This document shows positions 37,602 to 48,121 of a stretch of 64,000 nucleotides of DNA, one piece after another (position 1 is the first letter of the stretch; each line of letters begins with the position of its first letter). Source of the stretch: Panopea generosa (lineage: Eukaryota > Mollusca > Bivalvia > Adapedonta > Hiatellidae); NCBI GenBank assembly GCA_029582155.1, contig CM055894.1:33780632-33844631 (forward strand), read 5' to 3'. A program made the translations under genes and the position numbers. A model generated the notes under the pieces. It did no database searches, was not told where the DNA came from, and saw only the letters and a list, made by a program, of their open reading frames with translations.

Positions 37602-38925
37602 AACGGGGTAAATTTTAATGGAGGATTTTAAAACTGATTCCTATTTTTAGACGTTATATCCACGTTTTGAGGGGGTCATAATTTACGTTTTAAGGGGAGT
37701 CATATTTCAATTTAGCATGAAATCAAACAAAAACAGGTCATAATCATGCTTTCAACACCCCTGTTTTTTGTATATTTGAAGTAAAACACAGGGGACTTAT
37801 CCCCTCTACAATTCAAATATATCCATTGTATGGGTATAAAAGAGTAAAAAAATATAACAACATACATCATAGTTTCCAGTTATTTTATTTCAAAACTAAG
37901 GGACTGGTCGCCTCTTTCAAATAATAAATACATATCGTAATCAAGAGCAGTCAATATTTCTAAATGCTGTGCAATAGTACCAACAGGGGACTGGTCCTCT
38001 CTCACACGATAAACTGTCCAATTTAAAGAAAGCATCATACATGTACATCATATTTTAAAGGAGGGGACCAGTCCCCTCTTTCATTTGCTGAATATTAGCC
38101 TCAATATATAAAAATATAAACTTCTGGAAAATCATTAAAGGAATAACATCATTTTCAAAATGAGGGGACTTATCCCCTTTTAGATATGGTGAAAATTCAG
38201 TTTTAAAGAAATCACCTCAACTGTTAGTTACATCAATTTCTAAACGAGGGGACTGGTCATTTCTAAAATATTTGCCTCTTGTACAAACCTTGAAAATTCT
38301 TAAATTTGGAAAGACATTTCTAATCGAAGGGACTAGTCATTCCATTCACTCAATGGTCAAAACAAAAGTATATAACGAGGGGACTCGTACCCTCTTCAAA
38401 AAATGGTGAAAAGTCAATTTTAATAAATTAACCTGAACTGCTAATTTTAAAATTTTGGAAAAAAATCCTAAATTAAGGGACCAGTCCCCTCTTCAAATTT
38501 TGAAAGAAAGGTCTTAATAAGTGGACTGGTTCCCTCATTCGGGTTATTTCTTTAAAATCGATTTTTCACCAGATTTTGAAGAGGGGAACAGTTCTCTCGT
38601 TCATGTTTAAAATATTTGCCCCTAGGAAAAGTACAAACCTCAAATTTGGAAAGAAATTTCTAAACGAGTGGACCAGTCCACTCATTCACTCAAAAGTATA
38701 TAAACATCACAATTTGGAAGAAAAAAACAACCACAAGCAGTAGCATTGTATTCAAATGAGGAGACTGATCCCCTCTCACATGATAAACTGTAATATTGAA
38801 ATAAATCACCACTCATCATGTTTTAAAAGAGGGGACCAATACCCTCTTTTATTTGTCTAATCGTAGATGTAATATATAAACATATAAACACCAACTTCTT
38901 GAACTATTATTAGAGGAATAGTGTC
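37602..38925 (+). repeat. Left arm of palindromic element, hairpin motif array
   Basis: About 15 copies of variants of GAGGGGACCAGTCCCCTC, in which the 8-bp halves GAGGGGAC and GTCCCCTC are exact reverse complements around a 2-bp centre (CA or TG). They are spaced about 45-105 bp apart, with conserved spacer phrases such as TTTAAAGAAATCACCT and TTTGGAAAGA. The arm ends with ATATAAACACCAACTTCTTG, whose reverse complement opens the other arm near 40.21 kb. Confidence 0.8.
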
Positions 38926-40204
38926 ATTTTCAAAATTATGAGACTGGTCCCCTCTTCAAAATCTGGTGAAAAGTAAATTTGAAAGGAATCACTCGTACAG
39001 TTAGTTACATCAACTTCTAAAACGGCGGGGGGGGGGGGGGGGGGTGTATAAGAAACAATTTTTTAAAGATATTTTTTAAAAAAGGGCTCTTTCGCTCAAA
39101 AGTAACAACAAACGTATGTGACAGTCCTGAAATAACCAGTTCCTTTAAGACTTTGATTATTGTTCCACATTAAAGTTATCTCCATTTGAGTGTGTTGGAA
39201 ATTCATGTCCAGTGAGGCTGAGTGACCTGAGGTCAGATTATTTCACACCATAATAATCTGTTTTCATTGGTTTAGCCATCAAAATTTATTGTTTTCATTC
39301 ATGCTTATCCATTCCTAGAAAAGTTATGACAATGGATACATGTATATTGTGTAGAGGGTTTAAATGTAATTTAACTGTTTTTTATAAAGGATTTATTTGG
39401 ATGTAAGGTTTGTTGATTGCACTCATTATGTATTCAATTAAGTAAATTTGTCTCATAAGATGATTTTATCTTTAATACTTTTGGCCTATTCTGTTTTGGA
39501 CAGTTTAGATTATTTGGAGTAATGTTCATGTGTTTCATTAATGGCAGTCTTTCTTACATCCCTGTATCATTCTTAATTTGCACTGTAAACCTTTTAATCA
39601 TTTACAGACAACTAACTGAGTCACAGAGAGTTTGTAGTGTGTGGTGTGGAGAGACTGAGCTGATTTATATAGACGAATATTGCATTCAGGTCCACAACTT
39701 GGTAAGCCTTATTGTTTGTTTGTCATGTACATGTATAAACCGTAATTGTATATGTTTGATGTGTATGCAAGTTTACATAGGCTTTGCCTAAATAGATGTG
39801 TTTTATATTAGTAATATGCCACTACACACAAATGTACGATTTAACCTGTATTGTTATTATTTGAATAAGATATATATATACAGTAACTTGGTGTATCAAT
39901 AATATGTATTACCTGATTATAAATATTGTTCATTAACGTATACTTTCACGATGCAAAAATATCTATAGAGATTTCAGATTAAAGAGATCGAAACTATATA
40001 TCCTCCTTGGCTTATCATCTACACAATGTACCAGAGACGAACCCACCCATAACCCCCACCTGTAGTTTTAATTACCTAAGTATTAATGGACTAAGAAAAG
40101 TATATGAAACAAACAGAGTGACAATGGTGCCCAACATCATATTTTAAAAATCCTACTGTAACAAAGCGTTTAAATCATTATGTCCCGGCGTAACATTTGA
40201 CGCT
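38926..40204. other. Loop between palindrome arms
   Basis: About 1.28 kb of AT-rich sequence with a G-run at 39025-39044. An 89-codon frame at 39522-39791 has no recognisable motif. Nothing here explains mobility, so the outer element appears non-autonomous. Confidence 0.5.
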
Positions 40205-41788
40205 ATTCCTCTAGTAATATTTCAAGAAGTTGGTGTTTATATGTTTATATATTGAGTCTACTACTAGACAAATTAAAGAAGGTACTGATCCCCTCTATTA
40301 AAACATGATGAATGGTGATTTCTTTAAATTTTACCGTTTATCATGTGCGACGGGATCAGTCCACTCTTTTTTAATACAATGCTATTGCTTGTGTGTATAT
40401 TGTTTCCTATTTCGGTGTTTATATACTTTTGAGTGAATGAGTTGACTGGTTCACTCGTTTAGAATTGTCTCTCCAAAGTTGAGAAATTTAAGATTTGTGC
40501 TTTCAACTAAAGGCAAATATTTAAAAAAAAATAATTTTAAAATATATCACCTGAACGAGTGGACCAGTCCCCCTCGTTTAGAAATTTCTTTCAAAATTTG
40601 AGGTTTGAAATTTTTACTAGAGGCTATTTTATAAATGAACGAGGGGACTGGTCCCCTCATGAAAATCAGATGAAAAGTCGAGTTTAAAGAAATCACCTGA
40701 ATGAGGGGATCCCCTCATTCCCCTCATTTAGGAATTTCTTTCCAAATTTTTAAAGATTACTTTACACCAGATTTTGAAGAGGGGACCAGTCCCCTCATTT
40801 TGAAAACAATGCTATTGCTTGTGTTTGAATATTTGTTTCCAAACCTTGAATTTTACATACTTTTGTTTTGAGTGAATGAGGTCCCATTATTTAGAAATTT
40901 ATATCCAAATTTTTAAAATTTATTTTTCACCAGATTTTGAAGAGGGGACCAGTCTCCTCATTTTGAAAACAATGCTATTGCTTTTGTTTGTATATTTGTT
41001 TCCAAATCTTGAATTTTATATACTTTTGTTTTGAGTGAATGAGGGGACTGATCCCCTCTTTTAGAAATTGATGTGCTTAACAGTTCAGGTGATTTCTTTA
41101 ACATTGACATTCATCAGTTTTTGAAGAGAGGACCAGTCCCCTCATTTAGAAAATTATGCTTTTACTTTCGTGTGTATATTTGTTTTCCAAATTGTGATGT
41201 TTATATACTTTTGTTTTAAGTGAATGAGGGGACTGGTCCACTCGTTTAGAAATTTCCTTCCAAATTTGAGGTTTGTACTTTTACTAGGGGCAAATATTTT
41301 AGACATGAACGAGAGGACTGGTCCCCTCTTCAAAGTCTGGTGAAAAGTCAATTTTAAAGATATAACCTGAATGAGGGGACCAGTCCCCTTGTTAACCTTT
41401 TTTATTTCAAAATTTGAAGAGCAGACTGGTCCTCTCATTTAGGAATTTCTTTCAATTTTTTTTGAATTTAGCAGTTCAGGTGATTTTTTTTTAAAATTTA
41501 CTTTTCATCATATTTCGAAGAGAGTACCAGTCCCCTCATTTTATACTTTTGTTTTGACCTTTGAGTGAATGGGAGGACTAGTCCACTCGTTTAGAAATGT
41601 CTTTCCAAATTTGAGTACTAGAGGTAAATGTTTTAGAAATGACCAGTCCCCTCGTTTAGAAATTGATGTAACTCATAGTTGAGGTGATTTCTTTAAAACT
41701 GAATTTTCACCATATTTGAAGAGGGGATCAGTCCCCTCATTTTGAAAATGGGGTTATTTCTTTAATTTTTTTTTCCAGAATTTTATAT
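40205..41788 (-). repeat. Right arm, inner segment, hairpin motif array
   Basis: The reverse complement of the left-arm sequence, from AACACCAACTTCTTGAAATA to a segment matching 38108-38165. It carries about 18 further copies of the GAGGGGAC-NN-GTCCCCTC motif. It ends abruptly at ATAT (41785-41788), where the 6.07-kb element begins. Confidence 0.8.
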
Positions 41789-41966
41789 GGGCTGTTTTAA
41801 AAAAAATGGCTAGTTTTAGTTTTTCAGTAACTTCTATCACATTATGCATTATAAGATGCTAATTCAATTGTCTAAAAATGCCAACTGGTGTCATAGAGTT
41901 GTATGTAAAATTTGGTCAAGATATATTCACAGAAAAAAAAGTTATGTCCATAAAACATGCCAAAAA

Positions 41967-42902
41967 TGTCAGGAGTGCAACAAAAAAGCGTGACATTTTA
42001 AGAAAAGCTTAATATTCAAAATGTTATTTCAATGTCAAAATGTGGGTGAGAGAGTAAAATATTTATTTTTATTCAAGTTGAATGTCTTGGCTATAAAAAA
42101 ACATAAAACTAAGGAAAATATAAGAATGTTTTAGACAAAAAACAAGGCTGAAAAGGAATAAGGGCGGTAATGTTATTTTCATAAAAAAATCAGTATAAAT
42201 CTATGTAAATGACTAGAACTTATTGGAACTAATGGTATTTCATAACTTACTCTTGCTATTATACAGTTATATGTATTAATGACTTAAACAAGTAATAATT
42301 CATCATCATATATTTAAATTCTATTTTTAGCATTGTATATTCTTAGATGACCCAAATTAGGTCAGGAGTGAAACATTTGCACTTAAATGAACCACTGTGT
42401 TTAAAAATAGAACATATATGTACCCAAATGCATTTTTCCAAGAAGTGTGTGTCTTGGAGCAATCACAAGTGACAGTCATGAGTGAAGTTTGTGTTTGTGT
42501 ATTTAGTATATGGCATGTTTGTAAATGTCAGGAGTGAAACGCGATTTTCAATTTTGGCGCTATTTTGTAAACTAGCATATTATAAAGCAACACTGTTCAG
42601 CTGTGGATTTTTTTAATTTCTGGGTGATGATTTGCGGATAATACTACAATCTAGTTCATATAAGGTAAGTGTTTTAATGCTTTTAAATAAAATTGTTATA
42701 ATAATAGTTTATTAGTTGAAAATATATCTTATAAATATATATGTCTAAAAAGAAGAACGTAATTTTCTGTATGATTTTTATGTTTTTCATGCTTATGTTT
42801 TATCAAATGTTACTGCATATTACTGCAAATAACAAATTGCAGCATATATCTTTTCTTCTTAGCATGATTTCTTGCATGGGTAAAAATGTTTCACTCCTGA
42901 CA
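41967..42902. promoter_or_regulatory. 5' subterminal repeats TGTCAGGAGTGAAAC
   Basis: Copies at 41967-41981 (one mismatch), 42361-42374 (14 of 15 bases), 42526-42540 (exact), a weak copy near 42474, and an exact inverted copy at 42888-42902, only 56 bp before the transposase start codon. Such motifs at both ends of an element are usually transposase binding sites; the promoter-proximal one could also allow self-regulation. Role inferred. Confidence 0.65.
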
Positions 42903-42958
42903 TTAAAGTGGTAAAATTGCATTCATTTATTTTATAGAGTAAATATAAAGCAGTCAAG

Positions 42959-45256
42959 ATGAGCACGCTTATTGTTAGCCTTCCAGCCATCAGAAAATCA
43001 TTAAGAAAAATAAAAAAACTGAATGCAGAGACAAAAACCAATATAATAACATCCACAGAAAGAGTTCGAAAACATAGACAGAAGTTGAAAAAGGATGAAG
43101 AACTACTTGAAAAGGCGAAACTTAAAAAAAAAGAAGCAAATCGAAAATACAAAGAGACAGTCAAGAAAGAAAGAGAATCAAACACAGTTGTAGATGAAAG
43201 AATGAAAGCTAAACAGAGAGAATGGAAAAAGAAAAGTAGAAAACGCAAAGCCGCCAAATCTGGAAGAGAACAGAAAAGTATAAGCTCCCAGACAAAATCA
43301 AGAAGAACAAGTAAGCAGAAAAATGTAAACATTCGAAAATCTGCCGAAAGAGCACGCAGGCATCTACCAGAAAGTCCTAGAGCTTGGGCAAACACTATGG
43401 ATCATATAGTTAAGAATGCTACACCACGAAGGCTGTCACATATGAACATGGTAACAACGAAGGATACAGAAAATGTTGAAGAAGTACTTGGGATTAACAA
43501 AATTGGCCGACCAAGAAAAGACAATGAAAAGGTTAAACGAAAGTTGGCATTTTCTGGCACTAATAACACTATAAAAGGCAAAGTAAAGTGGAACATGAAC
43601 AGGTACATGAAGAGGAAGAATGTTCAGCTGAACAGAATATCAAAACCACTAGCATATAGAGCAGCTTGGAAGGATAGAATTACAGAATTCCTAGATTCTA
43701 ATTCCCGAGTAATGCCAAATAAGAGGGATACCTTGTTGATTAACGGAGAAACTGTACCAAAACACCATTTGCTAAGCTCCAAATTAAAGTTGTATAGAAA
43801 ATTCAAGAAATTACATCAAACTTTCTCAAGAAAATTCTCCACATTCGAAAACATGATCCCTAGAAATTACAGATGCCTGAATCTAGCTTGCCGTAGGGTT
43901 TGTGTTTGTATGAAAGATTACAACTTAGAGCAACAGATACTTGCACTGAACAAGGTAGCACAAGGAAGTTCGAACAATGATCTGCAAACAACAATCAGAG
44001 AACTATCTGACATATCTGTATGTCCCTATGACAAAATTCCAGCCAGAAAATGTGTAGACAGAGAATGTCAAAATTGTGGAACTGATTCCATACAAAACTT
44101 GTATGAACCATTAATCAACAATACCACCCAAAACCTAAAAGTGAAGTATATCCAGTGGGAACAGGCATCAGAGATGTACACAAACAGAAAGGGTGAAACC
44201 AAGAAAACGAAGCGTTGGATCCAAGCAGAAAAGAAAGAGAGTATGAAAGAGATAGTAGAACATGTCACCCAAAAAATGGGCACATTCACCAGCCACTTGT
44301 TCAGGGCTGATTTTCAACATAAAGTTGAAACTGAAATCATGTGTACACTACCAATAGATCACTGCCTTGTTGTGATGGACTTCTCTGAAAATGTAACACT
44401 TGAACCTCAGGACGAGATAGAGTCCGCCCATTGGACTCAAAAACAGATTACACTGCATCCGATTTATATTGTAAGGCATGGCGAAGGTAGTACCGAAGAG
44501 GAGCCCATCATAACAAAAGAGTCTCTGATAATATTATCAGACTGTTTAACCCATGATGCAAGGGCTGTCTACATCTTTACAGAACAACTACTTATCCACC
44601 TCCAAAACAACCCTGGTCCTGTGCCAATATCGATCATTCATCGCTTCTCAGATAACTGTGCCGCCCAGTACAAAAGCAAAACTGCATTCGAGCACATTAT
44701 GCTTTTGGAGCAGAAATACAACATCGAGCTAGTGTATCACTACACAGAAAGTGGTCATGGGAAGGGGCCCAGTGATGGTCTAGGAGCCGGGATAAAGAAA
44801 AGGCTGGAGAGGCTGATACTGGGCGGAAAAGTGATAAATACCACTTATCAAGCATATCTTGCTCTGAGGCAGCATCCAAGCGATAACTTGAGACAACAAG
44901 TGATTTATGTCCCAGCAAAAATGATGAAATCAGCACCACAGAAAAGCGCATCATCCAAATCAGTGCCTGGGACACAGTCGTTCCACATGGTCAAGCAGTG
45001 GAAACCTAGTACTGGCATACTGACGTGCTGTGACTTGAGCTGCTCCTGCCCCATCTGTATTGCCAAAGAGGAGGGCCCTTGCTTCTTCATGCAGTTCAGA
45101 CGTCCTGACAAATTTATCAGGCTCCAAGATGGAAAACAGATCCTCTTCAAAGACCTCAATACACTTGCCAATCTAGCAGACAACATGTGTATCCTTTTTA
45201 TTAGCATACAAAGGCACTCTAATTTAAAATGTTATGCGTTTAGCTTAATAAATTAA
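42959..45256 (+). CDS. RNase H-fold (DDE-type) transposase-like protein, exon 1 of a fused gene
   Basis: An open frame of 765 codons with no stop or frameshift. Residues 1-130 are a very basic, Lys/Arg-rich predicted coiled coil. K-I-G-R-P-R-K at about 181-187 is AT-hook-like. Two Cys clusters follow (C306, C311, C315, C317; C355, C365, C370, C373), probably zinc-binding. The catalytic core has VVMDFSEN (D474), HRFSDNCAAQYKSK (D565) and ESGHGKGPSDGLGAGIKK (E597, D606), the spacing expected of an RNase H-like transposase. A third Cys cluster lies at 690-700. The frame ends in a weak 22-residue tail, and a GT at 45189 could instead splice to the OTU exons in phase. A coding role in the 6.07-kb transposon is secure; the exact catalytic triad is inferred. 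Confidence 0.85.
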   Translation: MSTLIVSLPAIRKSLRKIKKLNAETKTNIITSTERVRKHRQKLKKDEELLEKAKLKKKEANRKYKETVKKERESNTVVDERMKAKQREWKKKSRKRKAAKSGREQKSISSQTKSRRTSKQKNVNIRKSAERARRHLPESPRAWANTMDHIVKNATPRRLSHMNMVTTKDTENVEEVLGINKIGRPRKDNEKVKRKLAFSGTNNTIKGKVKWNMNRYMKRKNVQLNRISKPLAYRAAWKDRITEFLDSNSRVMPNKRDTLLINGETVPKHHLLSSKLKLYRKFKKLHQTFSRKFSTFENMIPRNYRCLNLACRRVCVCMKDYNLEQQILALNKVAQGSSNNDLQTTIRELSDISVCPYDKIPARKCVDRECQNCGTDSIQNLYEPLINNTTQNLKVKYIQWEQASEMYTNRKGETKKTKRWIQAEKKESMKEIVEHVTQKMGTFTSHLFRADFQHKVETEIMCTLPIDHCLVVMDFSENVTLEPQDEIESAHWTQKQITLHPIYIVRHGEGSTEEEPIITKESLIILSDCLTHDARAVYIFTEQLLIHLQNNPGPVPISIIHRFSDNCAAQYKSKTAFEHIMLLEQKYNIELVYHYTESGHGKGPSDGLGAGIKKRLERLILGGKVINTTYQAYLALRQHPSDNLRQQVIYVPAKMMKSAPQKSASSKSVPGTQSFHMVKQWKPSTGILTCCDLSCSCPICIAKEEGPCFFMQFRRPDKFIRLQDGKQILFKDLNTLANLADNMCILFISIQRHSNLKCYAFSLIN

Positions 45257-45259
45257 TGT

Positions 45260-45440
45260 ATCTAAATTAATAAATAAATATCACAGAAAGGCTTTTATAA
45301 ATATCACAAAAATGCTTTTATAAATAAATAAATATCACAGAAATGCTTTTATAAATAAATAAATATCACAGAAAGGCTTTTATAAATAAATGAGTATCAA
45401 ATAAATGCTTTTATAAATAAATGCATATCACAGAAATGCT
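45260..45440. repeat. Short tandem repeat in the presumed intron
   Basis: Six diverged copies of a unit like ATATCACAGAAATGCTTTTA followed by TAAATAAATA, about 28-36 bp each, directly after the transposase open frame. Confidence 0.85.
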
Positions 45441-45624
45441 TCTAAGTAGATTATGGCACAAGCATACAAATAATGTTGGACAAAAGTACAATAACTTGTG
45501 CAGTTGTAGTATTACTTATGAATTTTGTTATAATACTAATGTAGCTTTTAGTAGAATAATTGTTGGTAATCCGTCTTTCATAACCAACTGTCTATCTTTG
45601 CTTTAGCTTCCTTATAACTAATAG

Positions 45625-46964
45625 CTTCTAACCCTACTAACGCATGCGTAGATAGTCATCCTGGTGGTGGTGAAAGTGGTGTACCCAACACTTTGGTTGA
45701 AAGCATCATTTCTCTTGAGATAGAAAGGTCAAGACATGATAAAATCATGGCAGACTTCGAAGAAAAAATTAAAGCAAAGGCATGGAAGATACGGGGAAAA
45801 ACTCCAGAGGATGGGAACTGCTTCTTTTGGGCAGTGTCTGACCAACTAGACAGGGTGATGGGTAGAGCTCAAACTCATACGCAACTAAGAAAAAGTGTTG
45901 TTGAACACATTCAGGATCTGTCAGAGGTGCGATTATTCAGCTCCTGATTTGTTACCATAAGCATTACAATTGCAAATGTGTCCCTTTGTGAGCTGTGCTA
46001 TATTGTATATATGCATGTATATCTATAGATACTAATATAATATAATATATTATATACAACTGCTTACAGTAATTTTCATCACTAACATGCATATTATTAA
46101 CTTTAATTTGATTAATATGTATATAATAGATATGTGTAACTGTTATAATGAACTGTTTTAGGAAGCGAAGTTGGAACTTAATGAGTTCATTACCTCAGAC
46201 TTGCACTCCTATGTGTCAAACATGAGTAAAGATGGAACATATGTTGACCACCCATGCATCAGCATCATAAGTAAAGTTCTTTCAACCAGTATATTGATTG
46301 TACACTCAAACAACCCCAACATCCAGGTTGACGGTGGTGATGAAATGTTAGCAATTGGATACATACCAGAGTTACAACATTATGTTAGCCTGGAGCCAGC
46401 AGAAAGGTGAGTTTCAAGCATTTATAGACATTTTTTTTTACTCTGTTTTAACAACTAAGTGTTGATACAAAAAATGACTGATTTAAAATGGACATGACCA
46501 AATTAATAGTTTAATTTTGATCTCTATATTTCAGATATGCACCCCAGGACTTTGTTGCAGTCAAACTGAGCTCACGCAGAAACAAGCAGTATCTGTATTT
46601 GGCCAAGGTAATACTAAAAAATAAGTTTTTAGAAACTGACACTTCTAACATAAGATAAGCAAGTTTATATGTGAAGTTTATTAAATATGTGTACTATTTA
46701 GCTCTATTTTCTACATATAATCTTGAAATTTACATAAATTTACAGGTTGTCAAGTTGGATGAACCGGAAATACAGTTGAGGTTCCTCCAGAAGACAGGCC
46801 GTCCGGGAGTGTATACATGGTCAAATGATGAAGTTTCCTGGCAGTCAGTACATGCTATTTTACAAACTCTAACTCAGCCTAAACTATTGCCTGGTCGTGG
46901 AATCAAAATGGAGTTCAACATACCAGAGCTTGAACGTGCAGAAGGACTCATTCCTAGTGTTTAA
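45625..46964 (+). CDS. OTU-type cysteine protease domain plus C-terminal domain, spliced exons
   Basis: Four exons with consistent phases: 45625-45926, 46162-46406, 46535-46607, 46746-46964 (stop TAA). The first three introns end in AG after pyrimidine-rich tracts and start with GT. Exon 1 encodes TPEDGNCFFWAVSDQL, the OTU Asp-Gly-Asn-Cys motif (Cys codon 45819-45821). Exon 2 ends with LQHYVSLEPAE, carrying the expected catalytic His (codon 46378-46380). Exons 3-4 encode a domain ending GVYTWSNDEVSWQSVHAI, resembling the C-terminal tail of many transposase-like proteins. If joined to 42959-45188 the total is 3069 bp, 1022 residues, in frame. OTU enzymes cleave ubiquitin chains; that activity here is inferred from the motifs. 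A separate gene with its own start is the alternative. Confidence 0.75.
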
Positions 46965-46975
46965 GTTGACATACA

Positions 46976-47312
46976 TGTCAGGAGTGAAACATGTTGACAT
47001 TTTATTCTGTTAATAGTACAGTGTTACTTTAATATGCAACAAATCAGTACTATGATGACCTGTTCTTATCAAACTGTTTGTGAGTTAACTCAAAGTTGAA
47101 ACTCTGTTGTTGTTTCTTGTATCAAATTCATCGTTGTTATTCTAAAAGTGTTAAAAAATCAAAGTTTCAGTATCAACACTATTGAATAGTCACTTCATTT
47201 CAGCATTACAATGATAAATTAAGGTATTATTACACTTTTATTCTATTTAATTCACAAGATTAAGTTGTAATCTAAGTTATGATAATAATGTGAATTATGT
47301 CAGGAGTGAAAC
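46976..47312. promoter_or_regulatory. 3' subterminal repeats TGTCAGGAGTGAAAC
   Basis: Exact copies at 46976-46990 and 47298-47312, just after the stop codon of the transposon gene. They are the same 15-bp motif as at the 5' end. Probably bound by the transposase. Confidence 0.65.
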
Positions 47313-47858
47313 ATTTATTCATTAAACTGCTATATGTTTATATCAGTTCTGTAAGGTGAAATGTTAAGTCATGTTTATGTAATACTCTGTTGTATTTACT
47401 TGCTATTCTTTAAAATATAAGGAAAAGCAGTTTTTTTGTATTAAGGTTACACAATTTAATGAGAAAACAAACTTGCTTCTCATAGTAGCCATTAAATTGG
47501 GCTAAATAATGGCGAAAAAAATAATTTGATTTTTTTGGGGGGCATATTGCTTGCTCGAACATTTTTTTCATTTACTTTAACACCTAAACTAAGAAAACTG
47601 AGCATAAAAAGACACAGAGTATAATGGTTTTGTTTCTGCAGTGACTTTAAAGATAGTACATGTTGTTTCCTTTTTTTGTTGGGTCAGCTGAATTAAAGTT
47701 CAATAAAAAAAATAATATTTGTTATATTCTTTGCACGCAACCATTTTTGTAGACTGCAATGACGGCTTATTATAATTAGGTAATCAAATGTTTACTCAGA
47801 CCTGTTTAAAATTTTGACCATTTTTACATGTTTCCTGCCATTTTTTTTAAAACAGCCC

Positions 47859-48121
47859 ATATGCTTATATATTGAGTCTAATGTTCAGCAAATGAAACTG
47901 GTCCCCTCCTTTAAAATATGATGTACATGTATGATGCTTTCTTTAAATTGGACAGTTTATCATGTGAGAGAGGATCAGTCCCATGTTGGTACTATTGCAG
48001 AGCATTTAAAAATATTGACTGCTCTTGATTACTATATGTATTTATTTGAAAGATGGGACCAGCCCCCTAGTTTTGAAATAAAATAGCTGGAAACTATGAT
48101 GTATGTTGTTATATTTTTATA
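47859..48121 (-). repeat. Right arm, middle segment
   Basis: Reverse complement of about 37840-38110 of the left arm, including matching GTTTCCAGTTATTTTATTTC and AATCAAGAGCAGTCAATATT segments. It resumes after the ATAT duplication of the 6.07-kb element and is cut again at 48121 by the 3.10-kb element. Confidence 0.85.

Larger units (their letters stand above)
41789..47858 (+). mobile_element. 6.07-kb autonomous-looking DNA transposon encoding transposase and OTU protease
   Basis: The ends are 22-bp perfect TIRs: GGGCTGTTTT then eight A's and TGGC, inverted at 47837-47858. ATAT stands directly outside both ends (41785-41788 and 47859-47862). The uninterrupted left arm of the host palindrome has the same site with a single ATAT (near 38106-38116), showing that ATAT is a 4-bp target duplication. 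Inside are repeated subterminal TGTCAGGAGTGAAAC motifs and one plus-strand gene (42959-46964). A 4-bp duplication and the D...D-N-C-x-x-Q...H-G-K-G-P-x-D-G protein pattern faintly recall Sola-type elements, but I cannot assign a superfamily. Confidence 0.85.

Noticed and set aside
42859..43395. 178-codon minus-strand frame, Phe/Leu-rich
   Set aside because: It is antisense to the Lys/Arg-rich start of the transposase, and the hydrophobic content follows from the complementary A-rich codons.
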